A stretch of 64,000 nt of DNA from Vanilla planifolia (GCA_023846275.1 CM043875.1:5530626-5594625); one strand, 5' to 3'. Counted from the stretch's first letter, positions 24,530-38,040 are shown. Notes: generated by a model from the letters alone, not told the origin. Program-made: numbers and translations.

Positions 24530-27500
24530 AATTAGAAATTTACCTATTAAATAATATACAAATGGTCGTCAGCCAGGATTTGCCCCCCTTTTGTTTAAAA
24601 TAAATTTAATTCAGCTTAGAAATATTTTTAACTGTTTAATTCATTTTCAAATATATTTAAAAATAAATCTCTCCGATAATATTTGAAAAACTATATTATG
24701 TTACATCTCTTTAGATATGAAATATAACTTATTTGAGTCAAATGAATTTAAATTTGCAATCAATAAGCTACTATTTTTATAAATGGATCCAAAATACATT
24801 TTATTAATTAAAGAGTCAGAGCAATTAAACCGAATTTAATTTTTTTTTAATAAAAATATCGTTTATTTGAAAATATTTTTTCTGACAATTTATTTTTCTA
24901 ATCTTTAAGAAAAAATCAACCCAATAAATTAGCAACACGTTAATTACATTTCATTGACAAGCTTCGTCTGCGTGCACATTCCAGTACGATAAAAAGGTTA
25001 AAAAAAAATTGTAGAATAATATGCAAATACCAAAAAAAATTTATTTAATAAATATGCTATTAATAAATATTTAATAAAAATCATTTAAAAAGCATATTTA
25101 TCTTTTACTCATCTTCATATTATTTTTATTTTTTTTCAATATTTTAAAAAATTGAATTCAAAATAAAACCCTGAAAGACAGTAGATAAAATGCGATTGGG
25201 CTCATCAAAACCACCACAAAAATTAACTTAGTTATTGTGGCCGAACGAGCCGCGGAACCCACATCCATAGGAAATTCCAACGACAGAGGTTTACCTTGGA
25301 AGCTGTGGCTCATCTCATCCCAACAACAATACATCAAATAGATCATCCCTTGGCTTGAGACCTGGCTTATCTATTGAAGATGGAAGAATTTTCAATCTTT
25401 TCTATTTGAAAACGAGACTAATATTATATAAAAATAAAAAATATTATCATAAACAAAATCACCACTTTTTCCTCACCAAACAAGCTTTCTTCCAAATCCA
25501 TAGGCTATACTTGGCTGTGATTTCTAGTTCTCTTTAGTTGACAAAACATATGACATCAAGATTAGTGTTTCTCTACTACTGGTTCAGGAAAAAGTCAATC
25601 TTGAAATCAAAGACTGGTCTGTGATTATGGCAATGGTTTGCCCAAAACGTTGAGAGCCTTCATCCTTTGCAATTCCCTACCTAAAAACATGAAGGTGAAA
25701 CATTGTGAAGTGATGAAAACTTAAACATGCTCTTCGAGATATAAGAACAAGGCATTGGTATTTAGTAAATTTTTTAGAAGCAATCTTCAATATATACAAG
25801 AGAGATTATGATTATGCAAGAGAGAACTTTAAGCATGAAATTATACGACCATAGTTAAAAACTTTTGATATTATACACGGGTTATTTACAATTTATGATT
25901 GCTATCGAGATTATGAAAATAAAAGAAAACAAGAAAGACCAAAATAGTTCTTTTGAAAAATAAGATGTTATACATTTGTTGAGTTCATTTTTTTTTGTGA
26001 AGGATTATGAGATTTTACTCTTTTTGTGAGAGGATATAATATTCTTTTATGTTTATAAAATTGAGTATATTTGAGTGAACATGTTTTATTATTGTGTGAT
26101 TTAATATTTTGTATTTGTGGCTTTGATTATATAAATTTATCTTACCTTTCTCTAGACATAAGCATATGATGTGTTGAATCACATAAATTTGATGTCTATT
26201 TATTTCCTTTTTTGTAATTATTATTTTTATTTATTTTATTTCTATTGCACACGTATCAATTACATAGGAATAAATCTATAACACCTAGGACCAAAAAAAA
26301 CGAGGTGATCGCTGGATGATATCCCAGAAAGGGAAACTATCCGATAAGAAACAGCTTCTAGATGGAGAAGTACAGAGATGAATACATCTCACATCCATTA
26401 CAGGAGAGCAAATCTTGAGTTTTATAATTAAAATTATAAATCTTAAAATAATAAAGAGTCTTTTGGGGATTACATAAGTTAAATCTCATAAGAATGTCAT
26501 GGTTGAAATTAGAATAGTTTTGAAATAAGTGATCAAGCAATAAATGACCATTGGATAAACAAAATCCAATTGCTTTGGAACAATATCTCACAAAAAAGAC
26601 AGATATTACAAAATCGTAACACAGAAAAGTGTCATAAATAATAAATTATGAAGATAGAGTATAAAAAGAACTTCTAATATAATTTCTATAAAAAAATCTC
26701 TTAATTGGCCCAAACAAACTAGGGATTGGAGATTCACAAAATATAAAGGTAAGAACTATAAGCTCAATAACACTTATTAGTTGATTCCATTATCTAAAAT
26801 TCATTTTCAATAATAGTTTTCCAAAGTCTACTCAACTTTTGTGGGTTTCTTATAATTACAATAATAAAGTTCTTATTAACTAGCTACCACTAAAAAAGTT
26901 TTACTAAGATGGTTTTTCATATGAATAAAGGAGAAAATTTTGGTGTCATTTATTCGGCAAGTGTTTTGCGCTTTTGTGAAACGGAAACTAGGTTAAAAAA
27001 ACTATCCCCAAATGAAATTTCATCAAAGAACTTAATAAATTTTCTTATTGAGCAATCATTGTTCCATCAATGTATGAGAATGTACATAAGTCACTAGAAT
27101 CTTTGCTCTTAACAAAAACCATTTAATAAAGAACTATAAAACTTTTCTTTTTTTAATTATTGTAATCATCTCTTTTTTACAATTCATGTTTGACAAAAAT
27201 AAAATCAAGAGCTGCGTTACATAGTCGATAAACTTCATTAAACTTGTTAAAAAAATGTCATGAAATTTTTATGAAATTATAGTAATGCTAGTATTATCTA
27301 GTCTTCAATTTAATGACAAGCGTATAAGAATGACTATCTCGACATCCATAATAGTGATAATAGAGCAAGGGAAAGTTGCCTGTGTAATGTAATAGGTAGA
27401 TAAATTTATTTTCTAACTCCACATGCTTTAAGTAGAACCATTTTTTCCTTGACATGGGCCTCAATGCACAACATTTTTATAAAGCAAACACATAACATAA

Positions 27501-28300
27501 ATGATTCCTAATTTTTATAGAGACAAATGGACGTACAACCACATCATAGAAACATTGAAAAATTTTGCTTGCACAAGTTAAGAAGTGTCATAAATTGCCA
27601 ATTCATTGTTAGAGCCTAAGGATGGTATGATGACCACATCTCAACAAATAAGTGGAGTCAACTATATGACTTTTGATGTCTTTGCACTCTATCTACTACT
27701 AGTAATACTTTCTTAATAAATAAGCATGACGATCTTATTCTAATAATTTCCTACGATAACTTTTTTTGCCGACCTCTTCCATTATTAAGAAAAATTTTCA
27801 AGAACTCCCCGAAATTATTTAGAGATTTGTTTGGTACCCATTTTTTTAAAATTTGAGTTTCAAAACGTATTCAGGTATTTGATTGATCATCTTTCAAAAT
27901 AAAGGTTTGCAAAAAACAATAAAAAAATAAAACAACATTAGGAGAGCAAAAGGTATTTATAATCTCAAAAAATAATATCAAAAAGATTCATCTTACTCTT
28001 TTATGGAACAATTAAATGCTAACTTTGTTAATTTATAATAAAAATTATTTCATTAAATATTTCTCACCAACATATTACTTAAAACAACTTTTCAATAACA
28101 CCTAATAACAATAGTTTTCAAATCAAATTATTCATTAATCAAACTAATATTTAACAAAAATTGTGTCGAACCAACCCTAACTTCCTCTTAACCTGATTGT
28201 CAATCAATAATACAACTTAGATCTCCTAATTGTGCATGTCTCCAATCATATCACTCATTTCATCATACAGATCTCCATAGCACTCATTATAATTTTATGA
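24530..28300. other. Gene-poor AT-rich intergenic region
   Basis: No gene was recognised. A less AT-rich patch at about 25200-25340 includes a short minus-strand frame (MSHSFQGKPLSLEFPMDVG) with a possible donor (caag|gtaaac) inside it; it has no known counterpart I can name. A few 60-90 residue frames elsewhere have no recognisable motif. Transposon decay is likely but not shown. Confidence 0.4.
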
Positions 28301-28309
28301 TGCACTTCA

Positions 28310-29930
28310 AAAGCTAACATTTAGCACCATATAATAGTGTTAATCTCATAGTAGTCCTATAAAATTTTTCATTAATCTTAATTGAAATATGATCACACAA
28401 ATCACAAAAAGCACACTTTTTTAATAGTGTTGGAAATAACTTATGCCCCCATTTAGTGAAACTCCACCTAGCAAGTGATATCATAGAGCCAATATGGCTT
28501 AGTTGGGCTGACATGATTACTAGAGATGGATTAGCATGATAAAGTTCATGAGGTGGCTGAAGGGTTCAGGGAGCTGTTATTGCAAAGTAGGATCAAGAGG
28601 GTTGGAAGAGTCGATATAGAGCAATGAATTCAATGTTTGCAGCAATATCCCTAAGGGTACTTGAGCCAGTGATGATATTTCAAAAAAGCTAATGGGGTCA
28701 CAAGAAAAACAAAGTTTAATAATGTTAAAAAGGGTGACTAAGCTAACAAAAGCATTAGAGTTGATGGCAATGTTTCTAGTAGAGCTGATAGAGAAACATA
28801 GTTCATATGATAGCCAAAAAAGGCAACAAAATCAACAAAAGAAGCAGAGCCGATGATGATGGTTCCTACAGACGAGGAGACAACAAAATGAGATGACTAA
28901 TAACAAGGGCAAGTTGATGGTGATAATCTCAACAAAATTAACAGGTTAATAGAGTTGATATGATGTGATAGAGTAGATAAGGATAGTAGAAATAATGGTA
29001 ATGGTTTCAAAACAGCTGACAAGGCAACAAAGGTAGACATAGGATGCTAAAGCCAATAAGAGTAATATAGCAAATGGTAATGGTTTTGACATAATCAACA
29101 AAGCAATAAAGCCAACATATTGAATGATGGACAACATAGACTATCTCTTAAAGGAAAGATTTGTTGAATAAAAATGAGATTAAATTTAAGAATAATGTTA
29201 TAATTTTAATAAATAATTAATGTGGGTTCTATCAATAAGTTTAAGATTCTAGAATATTGGGTATCCAATAGAATATATATTGAGAGCAATATAGACCCAT
29301 ATAGTGGCACTCCTTAACATTTACCAACTTTGCTATAATAACGTAACATAGATCTCTCATATTTAAATATTTTATGATTATCAATAGAAATCTTTAAGGC
29401 GTATGTGTTCCTAATCTAAATAAATTTCAATTTTAGATATTGTGATGAAAACCCTCTATACTCTATGGTGGTTCTCCATAACTCAAAACATTTTTTAAGT
29501 AATTCTTTTATCTTTTAAACAACAACAATATCATCAACAAATAAACATACATTATCCCAATTCATCTCTAGTTTGACTAATAAGCATATTCATAATTAAT
29601 ACAAAAAGGATGCTTTGATGAAATTCAAGTATAACAAGAAAATATTTAGCCAATCCTCGACAACATATTTAAGTCATTCTTTATTATACTTATTTTTAAG
29701 AAATATAACTATTGCTAAACAATTTTTTCCTAAAACATTTCAAAGTACTTCTCTTAAGACTATTACAAACCTTCTATGTGCTTGATCAATCCTTCCCAAA
29801 GTTTCGTAATATGACTCATCAATTTAAATCTCTTATAATCAACACAATTTTCGATATCCCTTAATGTTTTTATAAAAATGTATTTAAGTACTATTATTTC
29901 ACTCGTTTGAAATCATTTTGGTGTTCAAAA
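28310..29930 (-). mobile_element. Truncated RTE-type LINE
   Basis: On the minus strand, near 29545-29470, NVCLFVDDIVVV and then LWRTTIEYRGF match the plant RTE reverse transcriptase (CMLFADDIVLVDE...LELWRxTLExKGF). Upstream pieces near 29640 recall the preceding FPITIGLHQGS. Downstream at 28420-28320, ISIKINEKFYRTTMRLTLLY and then GAKC match the C-terminal VPLKLKGKFYRTAIRPAMLYGAEC. Between these parts lies a degenerate minisatellite. Stops and frameshifts break the frame in several places, for example directly after VDDIVVV; the first aspartate-containing motif reads VDD rather than ADD. The 5' end and a 3' tail were not identified. Confidence 0.7.
28622..29115. repeat. Degenerate minisatellite inside the LINE
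   Basis: A motif like gatggtaatggtttc...acaaggcaacaaa recurs with starts near 28622, 28665, 28760, 28849, 28913, 28993 and 29071, spacings of about 43-95 bp. The copies are loose matches. The array separates the two recognisable halves of the RTE element. Confidence 0.5.
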
Positions 29931-29939
29931 CAACTTGAA

Positions 29940-31090
29940 TAACCTAGAAAGCCTTAAAAAATATGACAAAAGATACCAATTTTTCTTGTACTACCATCAA
30001 TTATTTGGAATCACAGCCAAGATTAGATTTGTTCACATCCACATCTCTATCACATTTTGGAATCCAAGAAGGTTTTGTGATTTTTCAACAATTGTGATGG
30101 TTCAAGTTTCAAAATTGGGATTGAAAGATATGAAGATTCCCACCTTAGAAGGAAGCTATCAATATAGAAAGGACCAAGTTATAAGCTAAAAGGATTGCAA
30201 ATCAAGAAAACTATTGAAGAAAGATAATCCCATAGATAACGTAATCATTTATCATTTATGAATATGGCTTTAATTTCCTGCACAAGTACTAACTTGTATA
30301 AGTTTGGCTGTAACTCCCATAAACAACATGCTAACTTAGGTTATTGCAATTAGTGAACCTTAACTAGTTAATTCTAACTTTCTAGATCAATAATTGAAAG
30401 AGTGAGCCACATATTCACGCTTTAGCCAACCTAAAATATAAAGTGCATGCTTAAGATCCTGATATTTTTCTTGGTAATTACTACTATAAAATTACTACAT
30501 ATACAAATTTTTAAGTTATTTAATTTAGGCCACTACAACACTTTGAAATAAAAAAATTCAAAATTTTTGCTTTTCTTTCTTTTCTAATTAATTTAATTTA
30601 TTTTTTTTAAATAAATTTAAATTTAATATTAAATCTTACAAGCAATTAAATAAAAACTAATTCTCTCACCTTGGTACATTTTCTTAACATTAGAATTACA
30701 CAATGCTATCAAAATAGAATCAAAGAACTTAAAGAATTAAGACTGAGATAAACACATAATATCATACAATAAAAAATTTATCAAATACATTAGATAAGAT
30801 TAAAACCACACTAAATGGCTTAATTACTCGGTTTAAGAAAATCAGGTCAACCATTATTAAGAAACAAACTCCATCTCCTTTTGATGAACTCTTAGAGGAA
30901 AATCATTACTCCTAGGGTAAATAGGTTAAACAAGAGACATCAAACTCTGGAATCATAGAGATGGCCGAATGGAGATCTATGATAAAATTGGCACAAGCAC
31001 CAAAATGTGATAGTATTTTTTACCCTAATACATTTTTGGACTAGTTTACATACATAAAAGGTTTTTTTGATTGTATGAGTTTTGATGATT
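29940..31090. other. No gene recognised
   Basis: An AT-rich stretch with an 84-residue plus-strand frame at 29935-30189 that has no recognisable motif. I see no other structure. Confidence 0.4.
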
Positions 31091-31745
31091 ATCAATAAAC
31101 TAACTTTACAAAGATGAAAATAATAAATAATATTAAGATATTCTAGACAAATACCATAACTTAGGAAGATAGATTAGATAAAACTCTTAAAAAGAAATGA
31201 AAATATTGAGACAAAAATATTGTTTTAGGTACCATGACAAAAGATTGCATAGAGAACTAGATACATTAATAAAGAAAATTATACCATGATAAAATATTTG
31301 AATATTTTTTAGAATCTAGTGGTTCATCTAGATTATCTTGAAGTGGAATAACAATTACCCAATAAATTCATTTTTGAACTTAGACAAGAAATTATAAAAA
31401 GAGGTTGAGTTACATCACTACAATCAACTAGTAAAAAGTCTCAAACTTTCAACACCTATAAAGTTTAAATCACTAAAATCATCTACAATAGAAACCAAGA
31501 TTGATATTAGGCCTAGTTTGCTTTCTTCACATGATGCTCATATTGCAAAGGTAAATATTAAAAAAAATCTCAAAACAAAATTAAGTACCAGTATAGATGT
31601 AAACAACCTAGTCATAAAAAGTATCAATTTAATGCAATTTTAAACCTTGAGGAAAAAAGTCAAGAACCAAAGTATAAGAAAGTGGAGAAAAAATACATTA
31701 TTCTTATTGCTAAGAGGGATCATGTGAAGAAGATGACAAACACAT
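31090..31745 (+). pseudogene. Retroelement gag-like fossil with zinc-knuckle relic
   Basis: The plus strand at about 31583-31660 reads YQYRCKQPSHKKYQ, close to a CCHC knuckle of the YRCKQPGHKxxxC kind. It continues in an acidic and lysine-rich tail (LEEKSQEPKYKKVEKKY). The family is undecided between LTR retrotransposon gag and a related retroelement. It is broken. Confidence 0.4.
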
Positions 31746-32219
31746 AGGTGTTATGCAATGCTTATTTATGTCTAGGGAAGAATTTGAGGATTCAAAGAGA
31801 ATATTTTTAATACATTTATAACTTGTAATGAAATGAAGTTGAGATTGGTTACTCATATGAATTGATAAAACTAATGAGAACTCATCGAGGAGTATCTTAA
31901 CTTGTTCAAGGAATCATGAGGTCTATCGTCAAGAAAAGTTGTCATGTACAAGACGAACTTGATGACTAATTCCGTAGTTTTCTAGTTTGGGAACAGACAC
32001 CTAATTATGAGAATGAAGATGCAAATGGGAGAGTGATCAAGATATTAACCAATAATCTTTTATGAGCTGATTTATACCTTTCAAGGGTTCTTTACAAGAC
32101 ATTGTACAGCTTTTAGCCCTTTCTCTAGACCCCTTATGAGGCTATCTTCTAAGTGAAGGAGTTGCAGTCTTTTGAGATGTCTCAAAAGGTATCATCAAAG
32201 CATTCTATGACCTTGCGTA

Positions 32220-32700
32220 GACACATTTTGACCATTTATGTTCCCAAAACTTGCAAATTCAAAGTAGCAATGGTCTCATGAGGCATCCTTGAGACTTTTC
32301 ACAAAAACAACCACAAGGAAAAAACTAGCCTCGACAATCCTCATTTGAGATCTATCCAACCTCAAGAGTTAGTCTTTAATATTATGTGATGAGTTTATGA
32401 CTTATCTAAATCATCTTTATTAAGGTCGAATGCAAGAAATGTTCGTGCCATCACCAACTTAGTTGTTTTAATTGTTTACCACTCAAGCAAGAGTAAAAAA
32501 TAATCAAATTAGATTTTGAAAACCTAACCTAAAAATTGAATTAGTTATCTAAAATTCCCTCTCTCTCTCTCTCTCTCTCTCTCTTGTAAACTTAAGTTGG
32601 GAGAAATCTATCACTAATTGTTTACAAGCATGCCACAAGTGAATTCAAAGAATTAACCTCAATTTTTTACTGAGTAGTCAATCATTTGAAAAAGAGAGTA
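32220..32700 (+). repeat. 5' LTR-like repeat of gypsy copy 1
   Basis: It shares with 37588-38040 the order tagcaatgg, gagacttttcacaaaa, ctagcctc/ccggcctc, gagatctatc and gttagtctttaat. It contains a (CT)13 run. A primer-binding-like tagtatcaaagc follows at about 32733. The left edge is not sharply defined. Confidence 0.6.
32559..32584. repeat. (CT)13 microsatellite
   Basis: Thirteen uninterrupted CT units inside the LTR-like repeat. The second LTR copy lacks a long run at the matching place (ctctatttgttgttctctcattc). Confidence 0.95.
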
Positions 32701-32749
32701 AGTTGTCGATGGATTATGATATTTTAGTATCAAAGCAAATCAATCATAA

Positions 32750-33610
32750 TGGAAAAAACAAGAAAAGGAGAAAATGAGCATTCAGATAAAGAGAAACAGA
32801 AGATCAACAAAGTAACTATAATGATCTAATAAGAAAAGATGGAAAAAACTTTGGAGCAACAAATTGCTCATTATCCCAAGAAGTTCAAATCCTAATGAAA
32901 ATCGTCTTATAGAGTCAAACCATTCCAACAATTTGCATAAAATGACAATTTATTAAGAGGAAAACATTTTCTAATTAAGAAAGAAATCTAAAATTATCCA
33001 CGTCATAGAAAGGTGATGGAGGTGACGAGGACAAAGATAACCGAAGTATTGTCTCGTTATTAATCAAATGATTAAAGAAATTTAAGGTGAAAGTGAAAGT
33101 CAATCTGCCAACATAAGATACATAAGATAAATCAATGCCAAACAATTAACACCAAATTAGAGCAATTGGAAACTCATCTCTCTCCATATAACTATATTTC
33201 ATTGAAGAAAACACTTTTTGCTCAATTGAGATAAATCTATTTCTTGCTTCAACTTCACAGTGAAAAACCCAATGGGATATTTAGAGGAGGAAATTGCACA
33301 GTTTATAACACCGTCAACAACATATTATGAAAGGCTATACAATTGAATTTAAAAGGTGAGCGTCCATGCTAGAAATTTATTTAGACGAGATGCACATCTT
33401 GATGAAGTCTACAACACGATTGTATTATCTTATGGCGCTTGAACTTAGTCATTTCCTCGTTTATAATGTGAATCAAGTTAACAATCTTCTCATAATTATT
33501 AAAAAGAAAAACAAGACATAAGAAGAAAAGATCTTGAGACAACAAAGAGGAAAGCTAAAAAATGATACAAAAAAGTAGAAAAAAATAATTGGAATATCAA
33601 TATTCTATTA
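32750..33610 (+). pseudogene. gag fossil of gypsy copy 1
   Basis: It starts at an ATG (MEKTRKGENEHS) soon after the primer-binding-like site. Near 33350-33530 the sequence reads EFKRxASMLEIYLDEM...YLMALEL, followed by lysine-rich IIIKKKNKT. This resembles the middle and end of plant gypsy gag before the zinc knuckle. The frame is interrupted. Confidence 0.5.
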
Positions 33611-35807
33611 TAACATCATAAGATTTTTTTATTTTTGCATAATATGTGTAAATAAGAAACTCATAAGTATGAGCATATAATTATGTATATTTCATATAAT
33701 AATTTTGTTTCAAAATTTGATGATGAGCACATTGTTGGAAAGGGTTCATCATGACAAATCTATGTGATATATTATGTAATTTTCGAAAGTCATATGGATT
33801 TGTTAGAAATTATTGGAAGCTAAAGAATTAAATTATGAGTTTTTATTTTTTTTAAAAAAGAGTTGTCATTATCCTTTGCCTTCAATTATAAACTAAGGCT
33901 AGTTTGGTCTTTTGGGCTTAAGCTTTATCTTTAAAGACTCCTTTTGGATTAAGTTAGAATTAAAGGAGGTTTACTTGCATGCTTAAGCTTAATCATCGTT
34001 AGTGGTGGCCATTCTAGATAAGAAGGAATAAAGAAGGGGTGGCTTTATCTTGGGGAGGATGGAACTTGAGAGACTGTTGGAAGGGAGGTGGGAGAGTTGA
34101 AAAGCTCCAGCAGGCTCAAGAAAAAAACCTTCAACGAATCAGTAAAACAAAGAGGCTGCAGGAAGGTTGCAGCAAGAAGTAGCAGAAGCCCATAGATCTA
34201 GCCTGAGAAATCAAAGGAGTAGATGAAGGAGTCTGGTGAGCTGGGCTGCACGGTGAAGAAGGGGCATTTTTGCATGTTGGCCAAGGAAGCAAAGGAAACA
34301 GTTAGACAGCTGATGAAACAGGAATCAGAGAAGTAGAAGAAAAAGCTGTGAAAGCAAGCTAGCAGGGGAATTAGAGTTGAGTTGCAGCAAGATCTTTAAG
34401 GAAAGCTTTGGAGAAGCATTTGGAGCTGCAGAAAGAGTGGAAAGCTGAAATTTTAGCTGGAAAGAGGAAATATAGCAAGTTAGTGCTGTAGCAAGCAGGA
34501 AAAGCTAAAAAAGCTTGAGAAAAGATTTTAAACTGATGAAAATCATGAAGAGTAGGAAGGTAAGTTTTATAGAAGACTTCATTAAGCTTGTCTAATCCTG
34601 TAATAAAACTCACATCTACAAGTTTTTCTGAGCTTAAGTAATTAGAAAAGGTTTATGGGAAATCTCTGTTTTAAAGATGAGTTGGTATTTAAAATGCATC
34701 CATAGGAATTATTTGAAAATAGAGCTATATTTGTTAAGTAAATGGTTGTAGGAATGATAGTTTTTGCCTTATTTAATAGAATTTTGAAAACTTTGGAAAT
34801 AAGTAGGCGTAGTTGAAAAAAATTGATTTGGTATTATGAACAATTTAAATATTAAGAAGCACGTTATTAATAGAAAAGTGATCAAATTGTGATAATTATT
34901 TGTATAAATTACTTTTAGCAAAAATTGGAAAAAAAGAAGAGTAAAAATAAAACAATCTCGAATAACCCAAGTAGGTGAATTAAAACTAATTATAACATAA
35001 ACATTATTTATAATTATGAAACTATGAATTTGGACTTGTAGCATATCATCCTATATTCATATTTATGGGCTTTGATGTTCATCATAAAATACAATTGACA
35101 TGATAAGAATTATGTTATAAGCATAGAAAACAACATATCCATATATTCTATGAGATAAAACTATAAGAACATAAAAAATGAAAAAAATGACAAAAAATAA
35201 AAAGAGAAAAAAAAAATACTATAACAAGCTACATGAGCCTTATGTATACATCATCTAATATTACTATAATATAAGATATGATGACATATTTAAATATTAT
35301 AATATCAAAAAAAAAAAGAATGAAATGTGATTTTTCTAAATCATTATCTCATGATTTTTATTATATATGATAAACCTACTAACACATAATGTTGAACTTG
35401 ATAAGCATAGGTTACATATCATACTATAAGTTGGTATTAGATACCTCCTTCATTGATTATTAGTATTTTAAACAAGAGCTGGTGTGCAAAAATATAATGA
35501 TTAAGATATCTTCAAATATGACTAATATTTTGTATAAGGTTTAATGTATTGAAGATATGATATAATTGATATGACTAGCTAACTATGATTATAAACTACG
35601 ATCTAAATGTGATAATGATGATATGCAAAATAAAAATAAAATAAAAATAAGATAAAATGAAATACAATTGGGATAATGATCTTTTGAAAATTTGAGCCCA
35701 CTAATATTAAAAATATGAAAAATATAAACTATTGATGGAGGTGAATAAATTGCATATGAATATGAAAGATAGTTCTATGATTATATGAATAACATAATCT
35801 ATTCCCT

Positions 35808-35828
35808 TATATATATATATATATATAT
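35808..35828. repeat. (TA)10 microsatellite
   Basis: A run of about ten TA units, immediately before a 146-bp tandem duplication. Confidence 0.9.
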
Positions 35829-36105
35829 CATATTATTCATAATCCATTTATCATATTTATTTATGCCATGTTTCAAATTATTAACCATTGTTATCATTTT
35901 ATGTTAAAATATTTTGTACATTAGAATTTATTTGAGCTTTATAACTCATTTCTTTATATATATATGGTATAGATCATATTATTCATAGTCCATTTAACAT
36001 ATTTCTTCATGCCATGTTTTAAATTATCACTAATTATTATCATTTTATGTTGAAATATTTTGTAAATAGAATTTACTTATTAAGCTTTATAACTCATTTC
36101 TTTAC
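35829..36105. repeat. 146-bp tandem duplication in the LTR
   Basis: Copies start at 35829 and 35975 (catattattcata-tccattta). Both end with agctttataactcatttcttta. They differ at a moderate number of positions, so the duplication is not recent. Confidence 0.85.
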
Positions 36106-36489
36106 TTGTATTACATATCAAATCATAGAGATAAAGAGAGAACGAGTAAAATGGCATATGAAATAAGTGATCTATTATAGAAAAAGCATTTTGATAGACA
36201 TTGCATCATGTATATTTTAACACTGTGTCTAGTTTGTTGATATCGATATTCCATTTTTAAAGGTATGCATATCATAGTTTGATTGTTGAATTTATTTTTT
36301 AAAAAGTTAGCTTTTAAATGGTTTTAATTTCAGTATATCATTATCCTCATCTAAGTGTTGGCTTTATGTTCTCTACATTGTTGTTATATTATAATTTAAA
36401 TCGATTATTGATGATTATATATGTTATTGGATAGAAAAGATAGGAAATGCATGACAACTATTGTAGCTTCAACTTCTTTTCTTTTGATT

Positions 36490-36980
36490 GGAAAATTTTG
36501 TGACTATTAGCAAATAAAAGGCCATACTTTTGAGAAGTGTTGAAGGTAGATCCCGACTTCTAAAGAAATTCAAGAAGAATGACAAGGGGAAAGGGCAAGT
36601 GATGATAGCTATAGTAGATGTAAAGGTACTTAAGATTGTTCAAAGGGCCAAAAATAACCTATCTCATGGTGAAGTCAAAGAAATGCCTAAAAACCTTAAT
36701 TTGAAGAGAAGAAAGAAGAATTACTCCATGGATTCAAGTTAAAAATGAGGTGACATGTGTCATAATAGATATTGGGAGTTAGAAGAACCTTGTTTATGAG
36801 ATCTTAGTGAAGCAACTACAATAAACAACTAAACCCAAAAAATAGTTAAGTATGTAATAACTTGAGATTACATTAAAGTGCTCTATAAAGTGGTTGCACT
36901 TGAAAAATGTGAAATCATCTTTTGTTGTCCATATCTTTAGGATCGAGATGTTGTACGCTATAGACATGCTCAACAACACT
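36490..36980 (+). pseudogene. Zinc knuckle and protease fossil of gypsy copy 1
   Basis: At about 36495-36600 the plus strand reads CDY then QIKGHTFEKC and, in another frame, KKFKKNDKGKG; together they recall the plant gypsy knuckle CxxCxxxGHTxExCWRLHP. From about 36750, VIIDIGS and NLVYEILVKQL resemble the retropepsin start (IDSGSQKNLISExLVKKL). The frame is broken several times. Confidence 0.55.
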
Positions 36981-37015
36981 AACTCAATAAAGAAGACAAT
37001 AAATGGATAATTGAG

Positions 37016-37585
37016 ATGTTGGAGTTTCAACTTGATGCATCTAGAGGCATTGAGAGGCATGCTCAAGAGAAGGCTCAAAAGTTTTTAAAGAAACCAAGAA
37101 GATCCATGCAAAGGTCACAAGGCAACATAAGAAGTCCAACGAAAAGAACGAGAGACATGATCAATACCTGTCATAAAAGAAATGCGAAGTTGGTGACCTC
37201 GCATAGTTATATATCAACAAGTATAAGCTAAAGAGAGAGAAAATCCATTTCAATATTGCCCTTTCAAAATTTCCAAGAAAATCAGCAACAAATCTTTTCA
37301 GCTCGAGTTGCCACTGTACATGGAGATTTACTATCATGAATGTCAAGAATTTGAAGCCTTTTGAGTCATCAATGCTTGAGGAGAGTGACGCTAGAGCATA
37401 CCATCATTGGATGATATGGTGTTGACACATAACTCACCCTACAAAAGAGCATCTTGGTAAAGAAAATAACAACCATGAGACATGGCCCAAAAACATCTCA
37501 TCACATTTGCAAAAGGTCAAAAGTTCACCTCAAACAAATGATACAATTGAGACAAGACTAATAGAATCACACCTGAATTTTAAAG
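37016..37585 (+). pseudogene. Integrase C-terminal fossil of gypsy copy 1
   Basis: Pieces read HAQEKAQKFLKK, then GDLVWLY-like sequence followed by INKYKLKRERKSPFQYCPFK, then FQLELPLYMEIYY and FESSMLEE. This is the C-terminal part of plant gypsy integrases (GDLVWxHLxKxRxxxxRKSKLxPRxxGPFK). The same order recurs at 43.3-43.85 kb in copy 2. Confidence 0.65.
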
Positions 37586-37587
37586 AA

Positions 37588-38040
37588 CACTAATGTAGCA
37601 ATGGCATCATGAAGCACCTCAAGACTTTTCACAAAACACTCTCGAGTACCAAACCGGCCTCAAGGAGCCTCCCACGAGATCTATCTAGTCTTGAGAGCTA
37701 GTCTTTAATTTTACTTAACAATATAAATACAGAGAACATCCATATTTCTACCTACTAAGTTATTTTACCTTTACCTCTCAAGCAAAAGTATAAATACCCA
37801 AAGGAGGAATGAGCAAATGATCAAATCTAAATTTGAAAACCCAACTTGAAAAGAAGTTTGTTATCTCTATTTGTTGTTCTCTCATTCACTCACATTTACC
37901 AAAATTGAGAGAAATTTGCCACAAACTTTTCGCAAGCTTATCATCAACGAATTCAAGGAACTAAAAGAGCTAAAACACAATTTCCTATAGAATTCCAATT
38001 CTCAAGGTTCAAGATTACGCAATCACCTAAAGAAGAGATT
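37588..38040 (+). repeat. 3' LTR-like repeat of gypsy copy 1
   Basis: The diverged direct repeat of 32220-32700. It follows the end of the integrase region. At about 38040 it passes into the reverse transcriptase region of a second copy. Confidence 0.55.

Larger units (their letters stand above)
33775..36300 (+). mobile_element. Long LTR (Tekay/Del-like group) nested in gypsy copy 1
   Basis: The start TGTAATTTTCG at 33775 resembles TGTAATATCCTGGG of the 47843 LTR. Like the 45.2-47.8 kb LTR it has a purine-rich, gcagc-rich first part (34.0-34.5 kb), then an aacataaaaa/aagagaaaa stretch with nearby gccttatg (35.1-35.25 kb). Near its end it has ctttataactcatttctttac, similar to ctttataagctcatttccc in the 47843 LTR. 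The 3' end was not fixed and no matching target duplication was found. Confidence 0.5.
32220..38040 (+). mobile_element. Ty3/gypsy element, copy 1, degraded and split by a nested LTR
   Basis: LTR-like direct repeats at about 32220-32700 and 37588-38040 flank gag (32750-33610), zinc knuckle and protease (36490-36980), and the integrase C-terminal region (37020-37580). Reverse transcriptase and most of integrase are missing. A long LTR of another group is inserted at about 33.78-36.3 kb, between gag and the zinc knuckle. The parts follow the Ty3/gypsy order. It carries many breaks and is old. Confidence 0.65.
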
